The notes below the pieces were generated by a model, which was not told where the DNA came from, did no database searches, and saw nothing but the letters and a program-made list of their open reading frames with translations. The translations under genes were made by a program, and so were the position numbers. Of a stretch of DNA of 64,000 nt, positions 37,211 to 45,413 are shown piece after piece. Location of the stretch: positions 1-64,000 of the forward strand of contig JAJVIJ010000028.1 of NCBI GenBank assembly GCA_022072095.1, written 5' to 3'. How positions within the stretch are numbered: the first letter of the stretch is position 1; every line of letters begins with the position of its first letter. Source of the stretch: Rhodocyclaceae bacterium (GTDB taxonomy: Bacteria > Pseudomonadota > Gammaproteobacteria > Burkholderiales > Rhodocyclaceae).

Positions 37211-38188
37211 ATGAGCGGGCCGATCGACGACCAAGGGCTACTGCGCCTGTACGAAAGCATGGTGCTGATCAGGCGTGCCGAGGAGCGTCTGTCGCGCCTG
37301 TTCGCGGGGGGGGAGATCCCGGGATTCGTGCACCTGAGTCTCGGTCAGGAGGCGGTTCCGGCCGGCGTGTGCGCGGTGCTGGAGCACGCCGACAGTGTCG
37401 CTTCGACGCACCGCGGCCACGGCCATGCGCTCGCCAAGGGGGTCCGGGTCGAAGGCTTCTTCGCCGAGATCATGGGCCGCGCCGGAGGCGTATGCAAGGG
37501 GCGTGGGGGATCGATGCACGTGGCCGACATGAGCATCGGCATGCTCGGGGCAAACGGCATCGTCGGTGGCGGCTACTCGCTTGCGCTGGGCGCCGCGTTT
37601 GCGCATCAGGTCAAGAAGCGTCCGAACATTGCGGTCACTTTCTTCGGTGACGGTGCAATGGCCGAGGGCGCCTTGCATGAGTGTCTGAACCTGGCGGTGC
37701 TGTGGAAGCTGCCGCTGTTGTTCGTCTGCGAAAACAACGGTTGGTCGGAGTTCTCGCCCGTTTCGCGCCAGTTCGCGGCACGGCTGTCGGATCTGGGCGA
37801 GGCGTTCGGCATCGGCTCCGAGCACGCCGATGGCACCGACGTCGAGGCCGTGTTCGCGGCCGCGACACGCTGTGTCGCACGCGTGCGTTCCGGTGCGGGC
37901 CCGTACATTCTGGAATGCCGCACGAATCGCTGGCATGGCCACTTCGAGGGCGATCCGCAGAAATATCGCGAAGCGTCCGAGCTGGCTGCGGCGCGCGGCG
38001 AAGATCCGCTGGTGGTGACCGCGGGTCGTCTGGCCGCGCGCGGCATCGTCGAGGCGACGCTCGCCGATGTCGATGCCCGGGTCGTTGCACGCATCGATGC
38101 CGCCGTCGAGGCCGCACGTGCCGATGCCGAGCCGGACGTCGCCGCCGCCTTTGCCGATGTCTACGCCACCGGAGAAATCCATGCCTGA
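37211..38188 (+). CDS. 2-oxoacid/acetoin dehydrogenase E1 component, alpha subunit
   Basis: 325 residues. Thiamine-diphosphate binding subunit. Pattern THRGHGHALAKG, GGSMHVAD, GANGIVGGGY and the ThDP motif GDGAMAEGALHE...CENN. The sequence is closest in type to pyruvate/acetoin dehydrogenase alpha chains rather than to the larger OGDH type. A run of eight G at 37306-37313 lies in the coding region, in frame. Its last 8 bp overlap the E1-beta start. The substrate cannot be told from the sequence. Confidence 0.88.
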   Translation: MSGPIDDQGLLRLYESMVLIRRAEERLSRLFAGGEIPGFVHLSLGQEAVPAGVCAVLEHADSVASTHRGHGHALAKGVRVEGFFAEIMGRAGGVCKGRGGSMHVADMSIGMLGANGIVGGGYSLALGAAFAHQVKKRPNIAVTFFGDGAMAEGALHECLNLAVLWKLPLLFVCENNGWSEFSPVSRQFAARLSDLGEAFGIGSEHADGTDVEAVFAAATRCVARVRSGAGPYILECRTNRWHGHFEGDPQKYREASELAAARGEDPLVVTAGRLAARGIVEATLADVDARVVARIDAAVEAARADAEPDVAAAFADVYATGEIHA

Positions 38189-39179
38189 CATGATCTTTCG
38201 CCAGGCGATCAACTCCGCTCTGGCCGATGCCATGAGTGCCGATGCGGACGTGGTCTGTTTCGGCGAGGATGTCGCGGCGCCGGGCGGCGCCTTTGCCGTG
38301 ACGCGTGGGCTGCTTGCGAAATTCGGCCCCGAGCGCGTGCGCGACACGCCGATTTCCGAAAACGCGATCGCCGGGGCTGCGGTCGGTGCGGCGCTCAGCG
38401 GTTTGCGGCCGGTGGTCGAAATCATGTTCATGGATTTCATGACATTGGCCATGGATGCGCTCGTCAATCAGGCCGCCAAGGCGCGCTTCATGTTCGGTGG
38501 GCAATGCAGCGTGCCGATGGTCGTGCGCACGCCGCATGGCGGCGGGCTGAATGCGGGCCCGCAGCATTCGCAGTGTCTCGAGGCCTGGTTCGCGCATGTC
38601 CCGGGGCTGAAGGTGGTCGTGCCGAGCAACGCGGCCGATGCCTATGGCCTGCTGCGTGCCGCGATCATCGATCCGGATCCGGTCATCTATGTCGAGAACA
38701 AGGCCTTGTATTCCGCCAAGAGCCCCGTTCCGGAGACGCTCGCGATCGTGCCGATCGGTAGCGCCGCGACGATGCGTCCGGGTCGGGATGTGACCGTGGT
38801 CGCTTACGGCATCGCGGTGCGCCAGGCGCTTGCGGCTGCGCAGACACTGGCCGCCGAGGGCGTCGAGGCCGAGGTCATCGACTTGCGCTCGATCCAGCCA
38901 TGGGACCGGCAGGCGGTCCTGGATTCGGTCCGTCGCACCGGTCGTCTGGTGATCGCGCACGAGGCGGTGACTGCGTTCGGGGTCGGCGCCGAGATCGCCG
39001 CCTGGGTCGGCGAGCAGGCCTTCGACAGTCTGCGTGCGCCGATCGGCCGGGTCGGGTCGGCCTTCATGCCGACGCCTTTTGCCAAGTCGCTGGAGCGCCA
39101 TTGCGTGCCGGCGGATACGCATGTCGTCGCGGCCGTCCGCTGCGCGGTTGCCTATAAATCCTCGAGGAGCCCTTCCTGA
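38181..39179 (+). CDS. 2-oxoacid/acetoin dehydrogenase E1 component, beta subunit
   Basis: 332 residues. Transketolase-like pyrimidine-binding domain then C-terminal transketolase domain. FGEDVAAPGGAF, PISENAIAGAAVGAAL (Glu activating ThDP), and GGGLNAGPQHSQ are hallmark segments. ATG at 38181 overlaps the alpha-subunit stop, as expected for coupled subunits of one alpha2beta2 enzyme. Its final G is the first base of the next start region (stop and start overlap at 39179). Confidence 0.88.
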   Translation: MPDMIFRQAINSALADAMSADADVVCFGEDVAAPGGAFAVTRGLLAKFGPERVRDTPISENAIAGAAVGAALSGLRPVVEIMFMDFMTLAMDALVNQAAKARFMFGGQCSVPMVVRTPHGGGLNAGPQHSQCLEAWFAHVPGLKVVVPSNAADAYGLLRAAIIDPDPVIYVENKALYSAKSPVPETLAIVPIGSAATMRPGRDVTVVAYGIAVRQALAAAQTLAAEGVEAEVIDLRSIQPWDRQAVLDSVRRTGRLVIAHEAVTAFGVGAEIAAWVGEQAFDSLRAPIGRVGSAFMPTPFAKSLERHCVPADTHVVAAVRCAVAYKSSRSPS

Positions 39180-39958
39180 TGAGCGCCATTCTGAGTGAGC
39201 GCCAAGATGCAGTTGGCCTGCTGACCATCAATCGTCCGAAAACGCTCAATGCGATCGATCTGCCGACCATTCTGGAATTGGAGCAGTCTTTCCTGGCGAT
39301 GGAGGCCGATCCGGCCGTGCGCGTGATCGTCATCACTGGCGCCGGCGAGCGTGCCTTTGTCGCCGGCGGCGACATCGCCGATCTGAATTCGCGACAGGGC
39401 CTGCAGCACTACCGCGATTTCGCCGAAGCGATCCACCGCCTCTTCCGGCGCATCGAAGCCTGCGACAAGCCGACCATCGGCGCGGTCAATGGCTGGGCAT
39501 TGGGCGGTGGCACCGAACTCGTGCTGGCACTCGACATGCGCATTGCCGCCGACAGTGCGCGCTTCGGCCTTCCCGAGATCAATCTCGGCTTGTTTCCCGG
39601 CGCCGGCGGCACGCAGCGCATCATCCGTCAGCTGCCTTTGTGCCGCGCCAAGGAAATCATGTTTACCGGTGACCAGCTCACCGCCCAGGAAGCGCTGGCC
39701 ATCGGGCTCGTCAATCGCGTGGTGGCGCGCGAGCAGGTGCTGGACGAGGCCATGGCACTCGCGCGCAAGGTGGCGGGCAAGTCGCCGCTGGTGCTGAAGC
39801 TGTTGAAGCGCACGCTGCTGCATGGTGCCGACATGCCGCTGGCGGCGGCCCTGCCGTTCGAGCAGGCGATGATCGGGCTGGTGCTCGACAGCCGCGACGC
39901 GCACGAGGGCTGCGCGGCGTTCATCGAGAAGCGCCCCGCCAATTTCGCGGGAGAATGA
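39179..39958 (+). CDS. Enoyl-CoA hydratase, canonical
   Basis: 259 residues. Both catalytic glutamates are present: Glu113 in GGGTELVLALD and Glu133 in FGLPEINLGLFPGAGG. Oxyanion segment AFVAGGDIADL. Catalyses hydration of a 2-enoyl-CoA, so it contrasts with the isomerase-like crotonase at the head of the cluster. The ATG overlaps the stop of E1-beta and its own stop overlaps the E2 start, placing it physically between E1 and E2 genes of one complex. Confidence 0.88.
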   Translation: MSAILSERQDAVGLLTINRPKTLNAIDLPTILELEQSFLAMEADPAVRVIVITGAGERAFVAGGDIADLNSRQGLQHYRDFAEAIHRLFRRIEACDKPTIGAVNGWALGGGTELVLALDMRIAADSARFGLPEINLGLFPGAGGTQRIIRQLPLCRAKEIMFTGDQLTAQEALAIGLVNRVVAREQVLDEAMALARKVAGKSPLVLKLLKRTLLHGADMPLAAALPFEQAMIGLVLDSRDAHEGCAAFIEKRPANFAGE

Positions 39959-40968
39959 CGATGGTCGTACAGCAATTGGTTATGCCCAAGCTGGGTCTGA
40001 CGATGACCGAGGGCACCGTGCTCGAATGGCATGTCGGCGAAGGCAGCACGTTCAAGCGTGGCGACATTCTGGTCGTGGTCGAGTCGGACAAGGTCGCGAA
40101 CGAGGTCGAGGCGCCCGAGGATGGTCGTTTGCTGAAGATCATCGTGGCCGCCGGCGACACCGTGGATGTGGCGACGCCGATCGCGGAATGGACTGCCGAT
40201 GCGGAGGCTGGTGCGGCGGCCGCTGTCGTCCATGCCGCCCCCCCCCAGGCGGTCGTGGCCGCGCAAGTGGCGGTCGCGCCTGCCGGTCCGCGCCGGCGTC
40301 GTGCCAGCGCGACCGAGGCGACCATTGCGCGCCGCCTCACCGAGGCGAAGCAGACGATCCCGCATTTCTATCTGGCGACCGAGGTCGATGCCGGGCCGAT
40401 GCAGGCGCTGCGCGCTCGCTGGAAGGCCGCGAACCCGCAGGCCGGGTTGACCGTGACCCATCTCATCGTCATGGCACTGGCGCGTACGCTCGCTGCGCAT
40501 CCGGAGCTGAACGTGGTCTGGGAGGGTGACGAGTTCGTCGAGCTGGAGCGGGTGGACATCGGCATCGCGGTGCATGTGTCGAGTGGCCTGGTGGTGCCGA
40601 TGCTGCGCGCCGCCGACCGACTCGACATCGCCGGCATCGCGCACAGCGTCTCGGCACTGGCCGAGCGCGCACGCGCCGGCGAGCTGACCGCCGAGGATTT
40701 CGGCGGTGGCGCCGTGTCGGTATCGAATGCCGGCATGCATGACGTGACCTACATGAGCTCGATCATCAATCCCGGCCAGGCCGCGATCCTCGGAGTCGGT
40801 TCGGAGCGCAGCAGCTATCGCCCCGGCAAGGATGGTTCGCCCAGTCTCGTGCGCGAAATCGGCATGGTGTTGTCCTGCGATCATCGGGTCCTGGATGGCG
40901 TACGCGGGCTGAAACTGTTGAATGGTGTCAAGAGCCGACTGGAAAATCCGGCCGAGTGGCTGGCCTGA
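39955..40968 (+). CDS. 2-oxoacid dehydrogenase E2 acyltransferase, short form without subunit-binding domain
   Basis: 337 residues. One lipoyl domain (residues 1-80) with lipoyl Lys46 in VESDKVANE; an Ala/Val/Pro linker (about 81-115) encoded partly by a run of nine C (40238-40246); then the CAT-like catalytic domain from about residue 118, ending with DHRVLDG at 309-315. The peripheral-subunit-binding domain that usually sits between lipoyl and catalytic parts (about 35 residues) is not visible; typical E2 proteins are 370-550 residues. No E3 gene lies nearby. ATG overlaps the hydratase stop. Confidence 0.87.
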   Translation: MTMVVQQLVMPKLGLTMTEGTVLEWHVGEGSTFKRGDILVVVESDKVANEVEAPEDGRLLKIIVAAGDTVDVATPIAEWTADAEAGAAAAVVHAAPPQAVVAAQVAVAPAGPRRRRASATEATIARRLTEAKQTIPHFYLATEVDAGPMQALRARWKAANPQAGLTVTHLIVMALARTLAAHPELNVVWEGDEFVELERVDIGIAVHVSSGLVVPMLRAADRLDIAGIAHSVSALAERARAGELTAEDFGGGAVSVSNAGMHDVTYMSSIINPGQAAILGVGSERSSYRPGKDGSPSLVREIGMVLSCDHRVLDGVRGLKLLNGVKSRLENPAEWLA

Positions 40969-40986
40969 GCGAGGAGGGAGCGAACG

Positions 40987-42159
40987 ATGGATTTCCGACT
41001 GAGCGAAGAGCAGCGCATGATGGCGCGTGCGGCCCGAGAGGTCGGCGGCCGCTTCGGCATGGACTACTGGCGCGAGTGTGACGAGAACAAGGCTTTTCCG
41101 GCCGAGTTCTGGCGCGCGGTCTGCGAGGCCGGCTTGTGCGGGGTCGCGCTGCCGGAGCAGTACGGCGGGTCGGGGCTGGGCATGCTGGACATGGCGATCA
41201 TCGTCGAGAATCTCGCCGCGAGCGGTGGCGGGCCGACGGTCGGTCAGTTGTTCATGCTGAACCCGATCTTTGGCGGCGTGTCGATTTCACGCTTCGGCAC
41301 GCCGGCCATGAAGTCCGAGCTGCTGCCCAAGCTCATCCGCGGCGAGATGTGTTTCTGCATGGCGCTGACCGAACCGGATGCCGGCACCAACACGCTGGAG
41401 CTGAAGACCTTCGCGCGCGCCGACGGCGATGGCTGGCGCCTGAACGGCCGCAAGATCTGGATCACCGGCGTGCCCACGGCCGCCAAGATGCTGGTCATCG
41501 CGCGCACGCGCAAACTCGAGGCCGGCATGCGCCGCACGGAAGGGCTGTCGCTGTTCATGATCGATGTCGACCGCGCCGGATTGAGCCATCAGACCATCCC
41601 GAAGCTGGGCACCAATACGCTCGCGTCGAGCAACGTCTATTTCGACGACGTGCGCGTCGAGCCGCACGAGGTCATCGGCGGCGTCGACCAGGGCTGGACT
41701 CAGCTCTTGGAAGTGCTCAACACCGAGCGCATCGTCACCACGGCCGCGCTGGCCGGTGGTGGCGAGCTGGTGCTGAAGCTGGCGGTCGACTACGCCGCCA
41801 CGCGCAAGGTGTTCGGTGACAAGCCGATCGGCAGCTACCAGGGCCTGCAGTTCCCGCTGGCCCAGTGCCATGCCGAGATCGAGGCGGCACGGCTGCTGAA
41901 TTACCGCGCCGCGGCTCATTGCGATGCCGGTCTGCCCTACGGCAGCGATGCCAATCAGTCGAAACTCCTGCTCGCGCAGGCCGTGGCACGCGCCACCGAA
42001 CGCGCCATGCAGACGATGGGCGGCATGGGCTTTGCGAAGGAATCCCATGTCGAGCGCATCTGGCGTGACGCGCGCCTGTTCCGCTTTGCGCCGGTATCGG
42101 AGGAGATGATCCTGAATTACATCGCCCAGCACGACCTGGGCATGCCGAGGTCTTACTGA
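40987..42159 (+). CDS. Acyl-CoA dehydrogenase
   Basis: 390 residues. FAD-dependent alpha,beta-dehydrogenation of an acyl-CoA. Family segments: MALTEPDAGTNT, KIWITGVPTAAKMLV, GWTQLLEVLNTERI, RKVFGDKPIGSYQ, QTMGGMGFAKE. The C-terminal position that holds the catalytic Glu in MCAD-type enzymes (Y-E-G-T) reads A-P-V-S here. Glu247 in LNTERI occupies the position of the isovaleryl-CoA dehydrogenase base and is the likely alternative. GAGGAGGG precedes the ATG. Substrate unknown. Confidence 0.87.
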   Translation: MDFRLSEEQRMMARAAREVGGRFGMDYWRECDENKAFPAEFWRAVCEAGLCGVALPEQYGGSGLGMLDMAIIVENLAASGGGPTVGQLFMLNPIFGGVSISRFGTPAMKSELLPKLIRGEMCFCMALTEPDAGTNTLELKTFARADGDGWRLNGRKIWITGVPTAAKMLVIARTRKLEAGMRRTEGLSLFMIDVDRAGLSHQTIPKLGTNTLASSNVYFDDVRVEPHEVIGGVDQGWTQLLEVLNTERIVTTAALAGGGELVLKLAVDYAATRKVFGDKPIGSYQGLQFPLAQCHAEIEAARLLNYRAAAHCDAGLPYGSDANQSKLLLAQAVARATERAMQTMGGMGFAKESHVERIWRDARLFRFAPVSEEMILNYIAQHDLGMPRSY

Positions 42160-42176
42160 GCTTTCAGGAGGAGATC

Positions 42177-43670
42177 ATGGTCGCCTTGTCTGCTGCCGTC
42201 CGCTTTCACGCCCGCCAGGAGCCGGGACGTCTGGCCCTACAGTATGGCGACGTGCGCATCAGTTATGGCGAGCTGTACGAGCGCACCGAGCGGGCGGCCG
42301 GGCTGCTCGGTGCGCGCGGCATCGGCCAGGGCGATATCGTCGCGGTGCTGATGAAGAACAGCGCCGCCTTCATCGAGCTGGCGCTGGCCGCGAGTCATGT
42401 CGGCGCCGTGTTCCTGCCCGTGAACTACCGGCTCGCCGCCGAGGAGGTGGAGTACATCCTCGGCCACGCCGGTGCCAAGCTGTTGTTCGTCGATGAAGAG
42501 CTGGTGGCCGCTGCCGGCGGATTCAAGAATCGAATCGTGGTCGATGCCAAGGCGCAGGCGGACAGTCGGCTGCTCGCGGGTAGCGCGCCGCCGGCCGGCC
42601 GTCATGCGGCGCTCAAGCCGGATGACCTGTTCCGCCTGATGTACACCTCCGGAACCACCGATCGGCCCAAAGGGGTCACGCACCGCTACGAGAACTACTA
42701 CTGGAAGTGTCTGGACCACATCGTCACGCTGGGCATCGCGCGATCCGACCGGTTGCTGGTGGTCGGGCCGCTCTATCATGTCGGCGCTTTCGATCTGCCG
42801 GGCCTGGCGCTGTTCTTGGTGGGCGGCAGCCTGCATGTGCAGCGCGAGTTCGTTGTCGAAGACGTGCTCGAACTGATTCATGCGGAGCGGCTGACCTGCG
42901 GCTGGATGGCGCCGGTCATGCTCGGTGGCGTGCTCGCAGCACCGGGGCGAGCTCGTTACGATCTGAGCAGCTTTCGCTGGCTGATCGGTGGTGGCGAACG
43001 TACGCCGGAGAGCCGCATCCGCGAATTCACCGGCCTGTTCACGCACGGTCGTTACATCGACGGCTACGGCCTGACCGAGAGCTGTTCGGGCGATACGCTG
43101 ATGGAGGCCGGCCGCGAGATCGAAAAGATCGGCTCCACCGGGCGCGCGCTCGCGCACGTCGAAATCGAGATCCGCGATGATCAGGGGCAGAGTCTTCCGC
43201 CCGGCGAGAATGGCGAGGTCTGTCTGCGCGGCCCGAAGGTGACGCGCGGCTACTGGAAGGATCCCGAGAAGACCGCCGCCAGCTTTTTCGGCGACTGGTT
43301 CAGAACCGGCGATGTCGGCTATCTCGATGGCGACGGTTTCTTGTTCCTGACCGATCGCAAGAAGGACATGATCATCACAGGCGGCGAGAACGTCGCCTCG
43401 TCCGAGGTCGAGCGGGTGGTCTACCAACTCCCGCAGATCGCCGAAGCGGCGGTCATCGGGCTTCCGGACGAGCGCTGGGGCGAACGCGTGACCGCGGTCG
43501 TGGCGCTGAAACCGGGCCAGATCCTGTCCCACGAACAGCTCGAACGCCATTGCCGCGAACACCTCGCCGGCTTCAAGGTGCCGCGCGCGACCGTATTCGT
43601 CGAAGCGCTGCCGCGCAACCCGTCGGGAAAAGTGCTGAAACGGGTGTTGCGGGATCAGCTCAAAGGCTAG
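42177..43670 (+). CDS. AMP-binding acyl-CoA synthetase
   Basis: 497 residues. Activates a free carboxylic acid to its CoA thioester via acyl-AMP. ANL-family motifs: P-loop YTSGTTDRPKGVTH, YGLTES, TGDVGYLDGDGF, DRKKDMIITGGENV, and the C-terminal catalytic Lys in NPSGKVLKR. CAGGAGGAG is correctly spaced before ATG 42177. It closes the tightly packed seven-gene run that starts at 36364 and would supply the CoA ester on which the dehydrogenase and crotonases act. Confidence 0.9.
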   Translation: MVALSAAVRFHARQEPGRLALQYGDVRISYGELYERTERAAGLLGARGIGQGDIVAVLMKNSAAFIELALAASHVGAVFLPVNYRLAAEEVEYILGHAGAKLLFVDEELVAAAGGFKNRIVVDAKAQADSRLLAGSAPPAGRHAALKPDDLFRLMYTSGTTDRPKGVTHRYENYYWKCLDHIVTLGIARSDRLLVVGPLYHVGAFDLPGLALFLVGGSLHVQREFVVEDVLELIHAERLTCGWMAPVMLGGVLAAPGRARYDLSSFRWLIGGGERTPESRIREFTGLFTHGRYIDGYGLTESCSGDTLMEAGREIEKIGSTGRALAHVEIEIRDDQGQSLPPGENGEVCLRGPKVTRGYWKDPEKTAASFFGDWFRTGDVGYLDGDGFLFLTDRKKDMIITGGENVASSEVERVVYQLPQIAEAAVIGLPDERWGERVTAVVALKPGQILSHEQLERHCREHLAGFKVPRATVFVEALPRNPSGKVLKRVLRDQLKG

Positions 43671-43677
43671 GCGAGCT

Positions 43678-43697
43678 AGCGGCGCGCCGCTTTGTTT
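43678..43697 (+). terminator. Weak intrinsic terminator after the acyl-CoA synthetase
   Basis: AGCGG (43678-43682) pairs with CCGCT (43687-43691) around a short GC loop and is followed by TTGTTT. The stem is short. It may end or attenuate the catabolic transcript before the binding-protein gene. Confidence 0.4.
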
Positions 43698-43745
43698 GCA
43701 GGCTGATGGGCTGAACGGTGGCCTCGGCGCGTCCGCTCGTTTCCC

Positions 43746-43751
43746 TACAAT
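43746..43751 (+). promoter_or_regulatory. -10 box candidate for the Bug binding-protein gene
   Basis: TACAAT 23 bp before the ATG at 43775. No convincing -35. Confidence 0.35.
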
Positions 43752-43774
43752 CAATAAGTATTCGAGGAGACAAC

Positions 43775-44743
43775 ATGAAGAAGCGGTCGATTCCCCTGAG
43801 ATGGTTCGCGATGTATTGCCTGCTCGGCGCCACGCTCGCATGGGCTCAGCCGTATCCGCACAAGCCGGTGAAGCTGATCGTCGGCGCTGGCGCCGGGGGC
43901 ACCACGGACATCGTCGCCCGCCTGCTCGCCGAGAGGCTGCGGCCAGTGCTGGGGCAACAGGTCGTCGTCGAAAACCGGCCCGGCGCGAACGGCGTGATCG
44001 GCACGGACGTGGTCGCTAAATCGCCGGCCGATGGATATACCTTGAACCTGGGGTCGGTGTCGACCCATGCGTCGAACGCCAGTCTGTACAGTCGCCTGCC
44101 CTACGATCCGGTGCGCGATTTCGTCGCCGTTGCGCTGGTCGGCGACGCCCCCTATCTGCCGCTGGTCCGGCCCGATTTCCCGGCCGCCACCTTGGACGCG
44201 TTCATCCAGTCGGCACGCGCGCGTCCGGGTAGCTTTCACTATGGCGCCGGAACGAATGCGGCGCGGATCGGCACCGAGCTGATCGGTCTGTCGGCGCGGA
44301 TCAAGATCAATCATGTGCCCTACCGCAGCACGCCGCAGGCGCTTGCCGACCTGCTGGCCGGCCAGATCGATCTCGTGTTCGAACCGCTGGTCACGGCCTT
44401 GCCGCAGATCAAGTCGGGCAAGCTGCGCGCGCTCGGCGTCAGCTCGCTCGCTCGCCTGCCGATGCTGCCGAACGTGCCGACCATGGCCGAATCCGGCTTG
44501 CCCGGCTTCGAATACACCGGCTGGCTGGCGGTGTATGCGCCCGCCGGCACGCCGGACGACATCGTCCAGAAGCTGAATGCGGACATCAACAGGATCCTGT
44601 CCAACGCGGAAGTCGTCGAGCGCATGCGCCAGGTCGGGTTCGAACCGCGCAGCGGCACGGCCGCCCAGGCGGCGGCATTCACCCGTGCCGAGGTCGCCAA
44701 GTATGCGCGCGTCGTCAAGGAAGCCGGGATCCCGGTGGAGTAG
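43775..44743 (+). CDS. Bug-family (TctC-like) periplasmic substrate-binding protein
   Basis: 322 residues. Signal peptide ending ATLAWA near residue 24, then YPHKPVKLIVGAGAGGTTDIVAR, ENRPGANGVIG, and late segment LPGFEYTGWLAVYAPAGTP, all typical of tripartite tricarboxylate transporter receptors. The family binds carboxylates. No TctA/TctB membrane genes lie nearby, as is common for the hugely expanded Bug family of betaproteobacteria. AGGAGA lies before ATG 43775. It probably binds the substrate of the upstream catabolic genes, but that is inference from position. Confidence 0.9.
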   Translation: MKKRSIPLRWFAMYCLLGATLAWAQPYPHKPVKLIVGAGAGGTTDIVARLLAERLRPVLGQQVVVENRPGANGVIGTDVVAKSPADGYTLNLGSVSTHASNASLYSRLPYDPVRDFVAVALVGDAPYLPLVRPDFPAATLDAFIQSARARPGSFHYGAGTNAARIGTELIGLSARIKINHVPYRSTPQALADLLAGQIDLVFEPLVTALPQIKSGKLRALGVSSLARLPMLPNVPTMAESGLPGFEYTGWLAVYAPAGTPDDIVQKLNADINRILSNAEVVERMRQVGFEPRSGTAAQAAAFTRAEVAKYARVVKEAGIPVE

Positions 44744-44804
44744 CGGGAAAAATGGGTGCGTGCGGCGCCGCGGTCGCTCCAATCATGGCTGCGATCGATC
44801 CACG

Positions 44805-45350
44805 ATGATCGCGATTCCTGGTTTCAGCACGCCTGCCGCGGGCGCCGACGCGCCGCTCGAAATGCTGTCGGCCTGTCACGCCCGCATCGAACGACAATGC
44901 GCAACGCTGTTGCGGCTGGCGGCGCATCTGTCGGCGCGCGGTGTCGATGACGAGGCACGTCAGGCGGCGACGAGCGTGATGCGCTACTTCGATCTGTCGG
45001 CCCCCAACCATCATGCCGACGAGGAGCAGGACCTGTTCCCGGCTTTGCTCGAATCGGTGGCCGGTTCCGATGCATCATGCCTGCGCGCGCTGATCGACGG
45101 CTTGTCGGCCGAGCACCGCGCGCTCGAAGCGGGCTGGCGGCGCGTGCGCGCGGCGCTCGTCGGGATTGCCGAGGGCGATGACGCGCTGTGGCGGGCGAAC
45201 GATGTGAACGAAAGCGAGGCGCTGGTCGCGCTCTATGAAAGGCATATCCGTTGCGAGGAGGATGAACTGCTGCCGATGGCGGCGCGCCTGCTCGACGATG
45301 AAGCGCTGGCAGGTATCGGCCGGGCCATGGCCGAGCGCCGGGGACTCTGA
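44805..45350 (+). CDS. Hemerythrin-domain (HHE) protein
   Basis: 181 residues, soluble four-helix bundle. Di-iron ligand pattern is visible: His in CHARIERQC, HHADEE with its Glu, His in LSAEHRALE, and HIRCEE near residue 144. Such proteins bind oxygen or iron, or sense them. Start ATG 44805; a nearby ATG at 44785 is out of frame. Placement between two carboxylate-receptor genes suggests a link to an oxygen-dependent or redox-sensitive step, unproven. Confidence 0.85.
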   Translation: MIAIPGFSTPAAGADAPLEMLSACHARIERQCATLLRLAAHLSARGVDDEARQAATSVMRYFDLSAPNHHADEEQDLFPALLESVAGSDASCLRALIDGLSAEHRALEAGWRRVRAALVGIAEGDDALWRANDVNESEALVALYERHIRCEEDELLPMAARLLDDEALAGIGRAMAERRGL

Positions 45351-45413
45351 GGCCGATCGGTGTCGCGCCCGCATTCGCTCATTCAGACCAAACCAAACCG
45401 AGGAGACGAGAAC

